Positions 46,137-54,194 of a DNA stretch of 64,000 nucleotides are shown here, piece by piece. Under the pieces are notes generated by a model, which was not told the origin of the DNA, did no database searches, and saw only the letters and a program-made list of their open reading frames with translations. The position numbers and the translations under genes were made by a program. This DNA is from an uncultured Sphingomonadaceae bacterium (lineage in GTDB: Bacteria > Pseudomonadota > Alphaproteobacteria > Sphingomonadales > Sphingomonadaceae): contig CANMGU010000002.1 in NCBI GenBank assembly GCA_947497455.1, positions 590,506 to 654,505 of the forward strand, read 5' to 3'. How positions within the stretch are numbered: the first letter of the stretch is position 1; every line of letters starts with the position of its first letter.

Positions 46137-47372
46137 ATGCAATTTTGGAAATCCAGCAATCACACCGGCATTCTTATTGCTGCGCTGGTTGCGATGTCTT
46201 CGGCGGCCTCGCTAAATGCCAATAGTGTCGCGACCTCCTCCGGGTCATCAGATGCAAGAATTGCCGAATTCGAAACTGCGATTAAAAAGCTAAAGGATCG
46301 TAAAAAGGAGGATGCAAAAACCTGGTCAGTTACCGACCGAATGAAGGCCTATGGCGTGCCGGGCGCTAGCGTGGCAATCATTCACGACGGAAAAATAGTC
46401 CTGACCAAAGGCTATGGTGTTCTTTCGGCAAATTCCAATGTTCCGGTCGATGATCAGACCGTCTTTTCAGCCGGTTCGGTCAGCAAAGTTGCCAACGCCG
46501 CGTTGATCTTGCGCATGGTGCAGGAAGGCATTCTCGACCTCGATAAAGATGTGAATGACTATCTCAAATCCTGGAAGGTGCCGCAGAATGGATATACCCA
46601 ATCCAAAAAAGTGACATTGCGTCATTTGCTTTCGCATACTTCCGGCTTCAGTCAGCATGGTTTTCCAGATTTTGAACCTGGCGAACAATTGCCAACTACG
46701 GTCCAAACGCTAAGCGGCAGCGGGCCAGCAAAACATGGCCCGGTTGAGCTTATGTTCGAACCGGGACAAAATATGGATTATTCGGGTGGAGGCATCACCG
46801 TAGCACAATTGGTTATCGAGGATGTCACCGGAATGCACTATAATGATGTTGCAAAGAAATATCTGTTTGAACCGTTGGGAATGGCGAGAAGCAGTTTCTT
46901 GAATCCACTTCCAGAAACACATGGCAATATCGCCAAGGCGCACAACAAGAAGGGCAGGGCCCGAGCACTGCCTCGCGGTTACGAATCAATGCCGGAAATG
47001 GCAGCATCGGGACTGTGGACCAGCGCGTCAGATATGGCGATTTTTGTTCAAGCGATAATGTCCGATAAATCTTTTCTGTCTGATAGCTTGCGTACCGAAA
47101 TGCTGACCCAGGTTCCACGCAGCTGGCATGGCCTTGGTCCTCGAATAAATGGCGCTGGCGAAAAATATGTGTTCCACCATGGCGGCGCAAATAACAGCTA
47201 TAAATCGTGGATTGAAGGGCATCCAAATCAAGGCAATGGTTTCATCGTTCTGACAAATGGGGAAGCGGGGCGGCAATTGGGTTACGAACTCCGTATTGCG
47301 GCGGAGCAGGCGTTCAACTGGTCTGTAAACTTCCCGGAAGACTTTGCAGAACCCAAATTTCCTCCGCTATAA
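46137..47372 (+). CDS. Serine hydrolase, beta-lactamase class C/penicillin-binding-protein-like
   Basis: A 411-residue exported serine hydrolase. A signal peptide (about residues 1-28) is followed by the beta-lactamase/transpeptidase-like domain. The SxxK motif is S114-V-S-K117; the YxN-type motif is the MDYSGGG segment, where Tyr is followed by Ser; and the third motif is HHGGANN near the C-terminus. Such proteins act as esterases, D-amino-peptidases or carboxypeptidases more often than as true beta-lactamases. Start ATG 46137 has GAGGGAAGAG upstream; 46095 overlaps the operator side of the promoter region. Divergent from lysR. Confidence 0.87.
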   Translation: MQFWKSSNHTGILIAALVAMSSAASLNANSVATSSGSSDARIAEFETAIKKLKDRKKEDAKTWSVTDRMKAYGVPGASVAIIHDGKIVLTKGYGVLSANSNVPVDDQTVFSAGSVSKVANAALILRMVQEGILDLDKDVNDYLKSWKVPQNGYTQSKKVTLRHLLSHTSGFSQHGFPDFEPGEQLPTTVQTLSGSGPAKHGPVELMFEPGQNMDYSGGGITVAQLVIEDVTGMHYNDVAKKYLFEPLGMARSSFLNPLPETHGNIAKAHNKKGRARALPRGYESMPEMAASGLWTSASDMAIFVQAIMSDKSFLSDSLRTEMLTQVPRSWHGLGPRINGAGEKYVFHHGGANNSYKSWIEGHPNQGNGFIVLTNGEAGRQLGYELRIAAEQAFNWSVNFPEDFAEPKFPPL

Positions 47373-47441
47373 CCCCATATCATTCAGGCAGTATTGGAGT
47401 ATCCCTTTTGCGCGCCAAGCGGCTATTCGCAATGGACGCAA

Positions 47442-47990
47442 TCAAGCCGCAGACGGTTCGCCAATTTCCTTAAGAGGGCGCACAACCATGTCGTCGCGGT
47501 TTCCCGAACCACTATGGTCGGCGGCATGGCTTTTAAGCTCGGCTTCATCAATCCAGCACAGATCATCCAGGCCAAGAATGCGGTCATCATGAGCGCGGAT
47601 GCTAATCTGGCTGATTGGCTGACGGTCTTTGGCATCGGCCAGCACCGGATTGGATCGCACACCGGTTTCCCATTTTTCGCCCCACTGGCGAATGGCGACA
47701 ATGACGGAAAGCAGATCTGCACCCTTGTCGGTCAGGCGATATTCGACTTTGCGTTTGTCATGATCACAGGGGCGGCGGGACATGATGCCCGCTTCGACCA
47801 GTCGGGTCAGGCGGTTTGCCAATATATTCCGCGCGATACCTATTTCACTGAGAAAGTCTTCAAAATGGCGAACGCCATTAAACGATGCACGCAAGATCAT
47901 GAAACACCAGCGCTCGCCAATGACTTCCAGAGAAATAGGCAGAGAGCAGCCGTTTCCAAGCTCTGCAAGATTTTCGGTTAATTTGTCCAT
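47442..47990 (-). CDS. HxlR family transcriptional regulator
   Basis: A 182-residue MarR-fold regulator of the HxlR type. The winged helix (about residues 15-105) contains SLEVIGERWCFMILRASFNGVRHFEDFLSEIG (read in parts), RNILANRLTRLVEAGIM and EYRLTDKGADLLSV, all family hallmarks. A C-terminal extension of about 70 residues follows. Start ATG 47990 gives MDKLTENLAELG; the frame to 48023 has no support. It converges with the serine hydrolase gene. HxlR proteins often respond to aldehydes or quinones. The 180 bp upstream contain a palindrome AGTTGCAACT (48042-48051) that could be its operator. Confidence 0.9.
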   Translation of the reverse strand: MDKLTENLAELGNGCSLPISLEVIGERWCFMILRASFNGVRHFEDFLSEIGIARNILANRLTRLVEAGIMSRRPCDHDKRKVEYRLTDKGADLLSVIVAIRQWGEKWETGVRSNPVLADAKDRQPISQISIRAHDDRILGLDDLCWIDEAELKSHAADHSGSGNRDDMVVRPLKEIGEPSAA

Positions 47991-48041
47991 ATCGCACCCT
48001 AGCCCAGTTTTGGATAATCCCAAAAAAAAATATAAGTTTTT

Positions 48042-48051
48042 AGTTGCAACT
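48042..48051. promoter_or_regulatory. Palindrome upstream of the HxlR gene
   Basis: AGTTGCAACT is a perfect 10-bp palindrome within an AT-rich stretch (TTTTTAGTTGCAACTTAAAA), 52 bp before the HxlR start. Further GCAAC and TTGCAA partial sites lie at 48079-48096. It is a candidate operator for the HxlR regulator and for the divergent secreted-protein gene. Confidence 0.4.
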
Positions 48052-48175
48052 TAAAACCTAATAAACTAAGTACTGATTCGCAACCTAAATTGCAAGCCGA
48101 TTTTTCCTCACTTTTCCTCCCCAGGATATTTCGGTGCAACAAAATGGGAATTGCTGAATCGAAAGGAATTTAAAA

Positions 48176-48544
48176 ATGCTTATCTCCCAAACCCCCTTGC
48201 GCCATCTGGCTATGCTGTTTGTCGCTATAATGACAACCACACTTATTTTTACCGCCAGTGCGGCTAATGCGCGTAGCAAGCCGGTGGCCTACACGGCCGA
48301 GCTCCAACAACCGGTTGAAACGTCGCGCCACATTATCAAAGGTACGGTGATGCACTGTGCTGGCACCGAGTGCAAAGCGGCCAAAAGCAGCTCATCGATC
48401 AAGACCGTCTGCGCACGTTTGTCCCGCAAAGTCGGCCCATTGGCTTCCTTTTCCTATAAAGGTGAAGCTATGGATGCCGAAGCTCTGTCTAAGTGCAACG
48501 GCGACAAGAATGGCGCGGCACAGCGGCTGGCCAATCGCAAATAA
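48176..48544 (+). CDS. CC_3452 family secreted protein
   Basis: A 122-residue protein with an N-terminal signal sequence (about residues 1-33; hydrophobic core LAMLFVAIMTTTLIFTAS). The mature part AYTAELQQPVETSRHIIKG, the Cys-containing GTVMHCAGTECKA, VCARLSRKVG and ALSKCNG fit the small CC_3452 family of alphaproteobacterial exported proteins. Four cysteines could form two disulfides. Function unknown. An AAGGAA ribosome site precedes the ATG. It is divergent from the HxlR gene and followed by a structured region and a strong terminator. Confidence 0.8.
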   Translation: MLISQTPLRHLAMLFVAIMTTTLIFTASAANARSKPVAYTAELQQPVETSRHIIKGTVMHCAGTECKAAKSSSSIKTVCARLSRKVGPLASFSYKGEAMDAEALSKCNGDKNGAAQRLANRK

Positions 48545-48566
48545 TCGTCAATAACTAAGCCTTCAC

Positions 48567-48677
48567 GACCGGCCACTCAATCCCGTAACGGCCATGAAAA
48601 TGGCTCCGCCGGTCATACTCAAGCGTTGAAGCGATGCCCTCCACCCTCGAAGGCATAGGCTTCAACGCTATTTTTTT
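48567..48677 (+). terminator. Structured intergenic element ending in a rho-independent terminator
   Basis: Two consecutive structures lie between the CC_3452 gene and the (p)ppGpp synthetase gene. The first has outer arms GACCGGC (48567-48573) and GCCGGTC (48608-48614) enclosing an inner hairpin GCCAT-GAAA-ATGGC (48591-48604). The second is a long stem AGCGTTGAAGC...GCTTCAACGCT (48622-48632 with 48659-48669, plus the inner pair ATGCC/GGCAT) followed by seven T residues. The second is a good terminator. The whole could be a small RNA or a 3-prime element. Confidence 0.65.
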
Positions 48678-48713
48678 GTTGCCCCTGCGCGGAAAGCCAG
48701 ACAGTTTGAGGGA

Positions 48714-50804
48714 GTGTTGAGGCAATATGAACTTGTTGAGCGGGTGCGCAGCTATGATCCGGAGGCGGATGAGGATCTGATCAACCGCGCCTATGTCTTC
48801 TCCGTGCAGAAGCATGGCAGCCAGAAACGCGCCAGCGGCGACCCATATTTCAGTCATCCGATCGAAGTGGCCGGGCTGATGACGGATCTCAAGCTGGACC
48901 AGCAAACCATCGTCACGGCCTTATTGCATGATACGGTTGAAGATACGCTGACGACTGTCGAAGAAATTGAAAAACTCTTCGGAACTGATATCGGCCGGCT
49001 CGTCGATGGCGTCACCAAATTATCCAAGATCGAAGCGCAGACGGACAACGAACGCGCAGCAGAGAATCTGCGAAAATTCCTACTCGCCATGTCCGATGAT
49101 ATACGCGTGCTTTTGGTCAAACTTGCCGATCGGCTGCATAATATGCGTACGCTTCATTTCATTAAGAATGAAGAGAAGCGCCGCCGGATTGCCCATGAGA
49201 CGATGGATATTTATGCGCCTTTGGCTGAACGGATCGGCATGTATGAATATATGCGCGAGATGCAGTTATTGGCATTTAGCCATCTCGAACCAGAGGCTTA
49301 CGAGACGATTACTGGCCGGCTTAACGCGATCAAAGAGGGTGACGAAGGTCAGGTCCATAAAATAGCCCGATCGCTGGAAAAAGCCCTTGCTGCGGGAGGA
49401 TTAGCGGCTCAGGTGAGTGGCCGGGAAAAGCATCCCTATTCGATCTGGCGCAAGATGCAGGAACGTCATGTCAGTTTTGAGCAATTGACAGATATCATGG
49501 CGTTTCGGGTGATCACTGACAACAGCGCGGAATGTTATCGGGCCTTGGGTATCTTGCACCAAAAATGGAAAACTGTCCCGGGGCGGTTCAAGGATTACAT
49601 CTCGACGCCCAAACGCAATGGTTATCAGTCGCTGCACACGACCATCATGCATGGCAATAACATGCGCGTGGAAATCCAGATTCGTTCGGAGCGCATGCAC
49701 CGCGACAATGAATATGGTCTGGCGGCACATTGGGCGTATAAACAGGGCGGTGGACCGGACGGGCAAGCAGGCTGGATTCGCGATCTCATAGAAATTCTTG
49801 ATCATGCTGAGGATGCGGAGGAGCTGCTCGAGAACACCAAGCTGGCCATGTATCAGGATCGTATCTTTGCGTTCACGCCGAAGGGCGCGTTGCTGCAGAT
49901 GCCAAGAGGGTCAACAACAGTCGACTTTGCCTATGCGGTGCATACGGATCTCGGCAATCAGGCCGTCGGAGCCAAGGTCAATGGTCGCCACGTGCCGCTG
50001 CGCACGCAGCTGACCAATGGCGATGTTGTCGAAATTCTTAAATCCAATGGGCAGGAGCCGCAGCCAGGCTGGCTGTCGTTCGTGATTACTGGGAAGGCGC
50101 GCGCTGCCATTCGGCGATTCGTTCGCCATAAGGAACGCGACGAGATTGTTGAAATTGGGACCAAGCTCTATGATGAGATTGTCGAACGTCTACCCGGAAA
50201 AATTGGGAAAAAGGCCCTAAAGGCTGCGCTGAAACGTCTTGACCTGGAAGATGATGACGCATTGATGATCGCCATCGGTACGCGGGAACTTAGTGACCGG
50301 GAAGTCATGGAAGCGCTGATGCCCGGCAGCGTGAATGACAATGATGACGACCGCGAATGGCCAGAGCAGGACCGCGCCATCTCGATCAAGGGCCTGACCC
50401 CCGGTGTTGCTTTCAACCTTGCCGAATGTTGTCATCCGGTACCAGGCGACCGGATTGTCGGTCTGCGCCGCAGCGGTGCGAATGTCGAGGTGCACGCGAT
50501 TGATTGCATGAAGCTGGCTGACGGGGTTGACGCGGACTGGGTCGATCTCAGCTGGGGCACCGAAACCGACGGTGCGGCTGCGAGGCTGATGGTGGTGCTG
50601 CACAACAAACCCGGTACATTGGCCGAGATGGCCGGCATATTCGGCTTTCATAATGCCAATATCCTGCGGTTGCGCATGACCAACCGGGATGCGCCTTTCC
50701 ATACGTTTGAAGTTGATCTCGAAGTACATAATGTCCACCACCTGATGCGCATATTGTCTGCACTCAGGGCTTCCGAAGCTGTGGCGCAGGCCGAGCGGCT
50801 GTAA
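48714..50804 (+). CDS. Bifunctional (p)ppGpp synthetase/hydrolase (Rel/SpoT)
   Basis: A 696-residue stringent-response enzyme that makes and degrades (p)ppGpp. The HD hydrolase domain (about residues 20-170) contains SHPIEVAGLM and LLHDTVEDT with the metal-binding His-Asp. The synthetase domain (about 225-340) has FRVITDNSAECYRALGILH and VEIQIRSERMHRDNEYG. A TGS domain (about 385-445) and a C-terminal ACT domain (about 615-690) follow. It is the only such protein in the window and is of the long Rsh type normal in alphaproteobacteria. The start is GTG 48714 or TTG 48717; GAGGGA lies directly upstream and suits TTG slightly better. Both give MLRQYELVE-like beginnings. Confidence 0.95.
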   Translation: MLRQYELVERVRSYDPEADEDLINRAYVFSVQKHGSQKRASGDPYFSHPIEVAGLMTDLKLDQQTIVTALLHDTVEDTLTTVEEIEKLFGTDIGRLVDGVTKLSKIEAQTDNERAAENLRKFLLAMSDDIRVLLVKLADRLHNMRTLHFIKNEEKRRRIAHETMDIYAPLAERIGMYEYMREMQLLAFSHLEPEAYETITGRLNAIKEGDEGQVHKIARSLEKALAAGGLAAQVSGREKHPYSIWRKMQERHVSFEQLTDIMAFRVITDNSAECYRALGILHQKWKTVPGRFKDYISTPKRNGYQSLHTTIMHGNNMRVEIQIRSERMHRDNEYGLAAHWAYKQGGGPDGQAGWIRDLIEILDHAEDAEELLENTKLAMYQDRIFAFTPKGALLQMPRGSTTVDFAYAVHTDLGNQAVGAKVNGRHVPLRTQLTNGDVVEILKSNGQEPQPGWLSFVITGKARAAIRRFVRHKERDEIVEIGTKLYDEIVERLPGKIGKKALKAALKRLDLEDDDALMIAIGTRELSDREVMEALMPGSVNDNDDDREWPEQDRAISIKGLTPGVAFNLAECCHPVPGDRIVGLRRSGANVEVHAIDCMKLADGVDADWVDLSWGTETDGAAARLMVVLHNKPGTLAEMAGIFGFHNANILRLRMTNRDAPFHTFEVDLEVHNVHHLMRILSALRASEAVAQAERL

Positions 50805-50866
50805 GATTTCAGCGGCGGTTGCAGGTTTCTATCGCAGAAGCGGTCATTGGCGGGGACATGCTTCTC

Positions 50867-50894
50867 TTGACATAATGCCCGATCCCGCTATTGC
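50867..50894 (+). promoter_or_regulatory. Probable housekeeping promoter of rplJL
   Basis: TTGACA (50867-50872), a 16-base spacer and TATTGC (50889-50894). It lies about 300 bp before rplJ, giving room for a long regulatory leader. Confidence 0.55.
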
Positions 50895-51190
50895 GCTCTC
50901 ACAAATTGTGGTTCTGACAAAGAATCGCAATTTCCGTCCGAGACAGCCGGTGAGGGGAATTTGCCTCTCTTAATTTCCAGCCTAGACGGGGATCAGTTTT
51001 TTCGTGAGGAAACTCACGGGTTTGCAATCAGCGTTTTCTAGCGCGATCAGGCGACCAAAACCCCCCTTCGGATTATACAGAACTGACTTCGGTTGGTTTT
51101 TTCGCTCGTCATTCTGGTTCGCACCGGGGTGGCGTTATTGAAGAAAGCGGATTGTGCTTCAAAAACGCAATCCACGTGAAGGAGCAAAAT
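50895..51190 (+). promoter_or_regulatory. rplJ leader, probable L10-type autoregulatory region with attenuator-like hairpin
   Basis: The roughly 300-base stretch before rplJ carries no gene. It contains a stable hairpin CGTGAG-GAAA-CTCACG (51003-51018) and a terminator-like hairpin AACTGAC-TTCG-GTTGGTT (51081-51098) that has a UUCG loop and runs into TTTTTT (51097-51102). In many bacteria the L10-L7/L12 complex binds a leader in this position to repress its own synthesis. Whether the conserved kink-turn is present was not confirmed. Confidence 0.5.
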
Positions 51191-51703
51191 ATGGATCGTG
51201 GTCAAAAGACCGAAGCCGTTTCTGCGCTAAACGCGACTTTCAAGGAAGCCGGGGTTGTTGTGGTGACACGCAATCTGGGCCTTACCGTGGCTGAGTCCAC
51301 GGAACTCCGTGGAAAGATGCGTGAAGCAGGAGCAAGCTTCAAAGTCTCTAAAAACCGCCTTGCCAAGCGGGCTCTGGAAGGAACCGACTATGCCCCGATA
51401 GCAGATATGCTGTCCGGCCCGGTCGCACTTGCCACATCGGATGATCCGGTGGCGGCTGCAAAAATCGCAGTCGAATTTGCAAAATCCAATGATCTTCTCG
51501 AGATTGTTGGCGGCGCAATGGGTGACACCCTTCTCGACGAAGCAGGCGTTAAATCTCTGGCTTCCATGCCTTCTCTTGATGAACTTCGCGGTACGATTGT
51601 TGGCCTGCTTGTTGCACCACAAACGAAAATCGCGCGGGTTGTCAAAGAACCAGCTGGAGCCCTTGCACGCGTAGTCGGCGCTTATGCCGCTTCGGGTGAA
51701 TAA
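51191..51703 (+). CDS. rplJ: 50S ribosomal protein L10
   Basis: A 170-residue stalk-base ribosomal protein. The start MDRGQKTEAVSALNATF and the central FKVSKNRLAKRAL segment are typical of L10, and the C-terminal helix that binds L7/L12 dimers is present. ATG 51191 (GGAGC upstream) is preferred over 51152, which has no family support. It is followed after 43 bp by rplL. Unusually, the upstream neighbour is the Rel/SpoT gene rather than rplA, and rpoB does not follow rplL. Confidence 0.96.
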   Translation: MDRGQKTEAVSALNATFKEAGVVVVTRNLGLTVAESTELRGKMREAGASFKVSKNRLAKRALEGTDYAPIADMLSGPVALATSDDPVAAAKIAVEFAKSNDLLEIVGGAMGDTLLDEAGVKSLASMPSLDELRGTIVGLLVAPQTKIARVVKEPAGALARVVGAYAASGE

Positions 51704-51746
51704 TTTTTACCGAAATAATTGATTAGAAATTTGGAGTATATTGAAA

Positions 51747-52121
51747 ATGGCTGATATTGCTAAATTGGTTGAAGAACTGTCTAAACTGACCGTTATGGAA
51801 GCGGCTGAACTGTCTAAAGCTCTTGAAGAAGAGTGGGGCGTATCTGCTGCTGCTGCTGTTGCCGTAGCTGGCCCAGCTGCTGGCGGCGGCGAAGCTGCTG
51901 CTGAAGAGAAAGACGAATTTGACGTCATTCTGACCGGCGACGGTGGTAAGAAAATCCAGGTGATTAAAGAAGTTCGTGCGATCACCGCCCTTGGCCTGAC
52001 CGATGCGAAAGCACTTGTCGAAGGCGCGCCTAAAGCAATTAAAGAAGGCGTTAACAAAGCTGAAGCTGAAGAGATCAAAACCAAGATCGAAGCTGCTGGT
52101 GGTACGGTTGAACTCAAGTAA
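51747..52121 (+). CDS. rplL: 50S ribosomal protein L7/L12
   Basis: A 124-residue stalk protein. The N-terminal dimerisation domain ([22 protein letters not shown]) is followed by an Ala/Gly-rich hinge (about residues 37-55) and the C-terminal factor-binding domain ([31 protein letters not shown]). The ATG at 51747 is the normal start. Strong codon bias fits high expression. It is closed by a strong terminator 45 bp downstream. Confidence 0.97.
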   Translation: MADIAKLVEELSKLTVMEAAELSKALEEEWGVSAAAAVAVAGPAAGGGEAAAEEKDEFDVILTGDGGKKIQVIKEVRAITALGLTDAKALVEGAPKAIKEGVNKAEAEEIKTKIEAAGGTVELK

Positions 52122-52160
52122 TGAGTTCATTGCAATAAGCCGTTCGGCTTGTTGACAAGA

Positions 52161-53129
52161 TCAAGGGGCGGTTTCCGTTTTGGAAGCCGCCCTTTTTGAT
52201 TCCAGTTCGGCGGCAATCCATTTTTGCGCGGCAGTGACTGCGTCTTCCTTTGACGTTTGAAAATCGGGAATCACGCCAGTGCCTTCCCAATTGCCATTAG
52301 TATGGGGGCTATAGGGTCTCGTTTCTGGAATGACGATATGCCAACCACCGGTCAGGGGCACGGCATCCCCCAACATATGTGCACCGCCGCCACTTGGGGA
52401 ACCGAACACAACCGCCCGACCTTGTGCCTGCAGCGAATAAGCAACGGCCTCTGGTGCCGAAAAGGTCGTTTTATCGACAAGAATAGCGAGCGGTCGATCG
52501 GTCCCATATCGCGGCCATTGCAGTGCCGGTTCTTTCATATCCGACTTTTTTCCATCACGGGTTTCGTGGTGCAGCGGGATTGTGGATCCCGATGCCATGA
52601 ATGTCCATTGCACGGGCCACTCGGTTTCCGGAGATCCGCCGGGGTTCTGGCGCAAATCAAGAATCAGGCCATCGCTGCTACTCACCAGTTCAAAAGCCGA
52701 CGCCATTGCTTTCTTGGCAACAGAAAATTCGAAAAAGTCGGTGAGATGTAGATAGGAGATATTGCCGCTTAGACGTTCCACTTGTCTGACACCAAAACTC
52801 CTAGCTCGCGCGCCATCTCTCCATTCTTGCAGCCAGTCATCTTCGCCGGCCCGAGAGGATTTGGGAGCATATTCGACGAAGACGTGACCATCGTTCAAGA
52901 TGTTTCGCAATTGTTCCGTCATTTGTTTTGCAAACGCTTCGCTATCGTTACAATTCTGGTTGAATGCGCCTTGTTGCAGTTTGCTCCTGACCGCCATTGC
53001 CGAGCGTTTCGCCGTTCCGGGGAGGACATATTTTTGTTCAATCGCCTCTGCCATTTCGGTGATTGCATCATGTTCATCGGTGCAATCTGCCGGTATCGGC
53101 TGCATTGCCAATAATATCGCGGTTATCAC
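52161..53129 (-). CDS. S41 family peptidase, exported
   Basis: A 322-residue protein of the S41 (C-terminal processing protease) family. A short hydrophobic N-terminus (ITAILLAMQPIPADC) suggests export, possibly lipid attachment at the Cys. The catalytic serine is in KTTFSAPEAVAYS, and the motif LILDLRQNPGGSPETEW precedes it; the usual PDZ domain is missing. The GTG start overlaps the stop of the MarR gene (GTGA), so synthesis is coupled to that regulator. The last 12 codons overlap the hairpin that terminates rplL on the other strand. The natural substrate is unknown. Confidence 0.88.
   Translation of the reverse strand: MITAILLAMQPIPADCTDEHDAITEMAEAIEQKYVLPGTAKRSAMAVRSKLQQGAFNQNCNDSEAFAKQMTEQLRNILNDGHVFVEYAPKSSRAGEDDWLQEWRDGARARSFGVRQVERLSGNISYLHLTDFFEFSVAKKAMASAFELVSSSDGLILDLRQNPGGSPETEWPVQWTFMASGSTIPLHHETRDGKKSDMKEPALQWPRYGTDRPLAILVDKTTFSAPEAVAYSLQAQGRAVVFGSPSGGGAHMLGDAVPLTGGWHIVIPETRPYSPHTNGNWEGTGVIPDFQTSKEDAVTAAQKWIAAELESKRAASKTETAP
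52166..52197 (+). terminator. Rho-independent terminator of rplJL, inside the S41 peptidase gene
   Basis: GGGCGGTTTCC (52166-52176), loop GTTTT and GGAAGCCGCCC (52182-52192) pair over 11 bp with one G-T, then run into TTTTT. The same bases encode the last residues (KRAASKTETAP) of the S41 peptidase on the minus strand. Confidence 0.9.
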
Positions 53130-53623
53130 GTGTTTGATCCTCCTTGAGAAAACGCTATTTCAATACGATCTGCGAAGCTCAACCGGTCCAGCGCATCGTC
53201 CAGGGAATCAAGCTGATTGAGAAAATCTGGAGCTGCTTCTGCAAGCAGCTCTGCGGCAGCCCGGTCCACCGACCGAGATATTGCGGAAACCTGTTCGAGT
53301 TTTTCCGACCCAGCGGGGGTTAGGTGCAATATTTTGCTGCGCGCATCGCTGGGGTCGGCCTTGCGCTTAAGCAAACCGGCTTTTTCCATGGCGCGTACGA
53401 CCTGAACCATAGCGACATGGCTTTGGCCAAGCCTCTTCGTGGCATCACGGCTGTTCATCGGGCCATGATCCTTGAGCAGCATGCCAAGCGCAAACCAGCG
53501 CTGTTCAAAGTCCAGTTCGCGCCGGTAAACTTCCGTCACATTGGTATTAAGGCGCTCAAACAGACGCCTTATGCGTGTGCCGAGCGTCTTTATTCCTGCT
53601 TCGCGGAGATAGTCATTTTCCAT
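53126..53623 (-). CDS. MarR family transcriptional regulator
   Basis: A 165-residue MarR-type regulator. The winged helix (about residues 45-115) contains LKDHGPMNSRDATKRLGQSHVAMVQVVRAMEKAGLLKRKADPSD (read in parts) with the DPSDAR wing typical of the family. The ATG at 53623 lies inside a 10-bp perfect inverted repeat, a probable autoregulation site. The S41 peptidase gene overlaps its stop by GTGA, so both form one operon. Inference: it controls that peptidase in response to a small ligand. Confidence 0.9.
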   Translation of the reverse strand: MENDYLREAGIKTLGTRIRRLFERLNTNVTEVYRRELDFEQRWFALGMLLKDHGPMNSRDATKRLGQSHVAMVQVVRAMEKAGLLKRKADPSDARSKILHLTPAGSEKLEQVSAISRSVDRAAAELLAEAAPDFLNQLDSLDDALDRLSFADRIEIAFSQGGSNT

Positions 53624-53645
53624 ATATGTAAGTTGTTACATATAT
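53622..53645. promoter_or_regulatory. MarR-type operator overlapping the regulator start codon
   Basis: ATATATGTAA (53622-53631), spacer GTTG and TTACATATAT (53636-53645) form a perfect 10-bp inverted repeat. The start codon of the MarR gene (53623-53621) lies at its edge. Confidence 0.75.
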
Positions 53646-53654
53646 TTTGAGATG

Positions 53655-54194
53655 TCAAGGCAGTTTGATCACCAGCCGCGCGCCGATAATATCCAGGCCC
53701 GGATTCTGTCCGTCGTTGAACAGCTGCGCATGGCTGACATGCACCCAGCTTGCTTCGAGATCGATACGTTCCGATAACTGCACGCCAATCGCCAATTCCG
53801 GCTCGAACAGGATGCGGGATCCCAACTGGGTTTGCGAGCCATCAGGTGCAAAGCGCAAGGATGGCCCATCATGAATTGCGAGGCCGATGCCCGGTCGAAG
53901 ATAAAATGTGTTACCAATTTTCCAGCTGAGCCCAGCCGCGACCAGGCTGGTGTCACCAGCGCTGTTTACGGATGCGAATATATAGGGTGATGGCGCACCG
54001 ATGGCCGCCAGCGCTTCGATCCGCTTGCCGCGATAACCGAGCTGGAAGTCGACACCTTCTTCATCGATTTGCATGGATAACGGGGTGTCGACCTCATGAG
54101 CGGCAACGCCGACAAATATCTCCTGTGCGGCAGCGGTCTGTGTCACCGTAAACCAAGCAAAAAAAGCGAAAAACAAAATATAAAAATGCTTCAT
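53655..54194 (-). CDS. PagL-like outer-membrane protein (putative lipid A 3-O-deacylase / acyloxyacyl hydrolase)
   Basis: A 179-residue beta-barrel-type protein with a signal peptide (about residues 1-23, FYILFFAFFAWFTVTQTAAAQ). The C-terminal segment SWVHVSHAQLFNDGQNPGLDIIG resembles the PagL active-site region, in which His and Ser two residues apart act with a later Glu; here H and S are present but the Glu position is occupied by Gly or Asp. Enzymatic activity is therefore uncertain. The aromatic-free end RLVIKLP is unusual for an outer-membrane barrel. ATG 54194 is preferred; ATG 54209 is possible. It stands alone. Confidence 0.7.
   Translation of the reverse strand: MKHFYILFFAFFAWFTVTQTAAAQEIFVGVAAHEVDTPLSMQIDEEGVDFQLGYRGKRIEALAAIGAPSPYIFASVNSAGDTSLVAAGLSWKIGNTFYLRPGIGLAIHDGPSLRFAPDGSQTQLGSRILFEPELAIGVQLSERIDLEASWVHVSHAQLFNDGQNPGLDIIGARLVIKLP

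Noticed and set aside
48555..48905. 116-codon minus-strand frame over the start of the (p)ppGpp synthetase gene
   Set aside because: Its C-terminal third is encoded by the hairpin/terminator region and its N-terminal part is antisense to the certain Rel/SpoT domain; no ribosome site.
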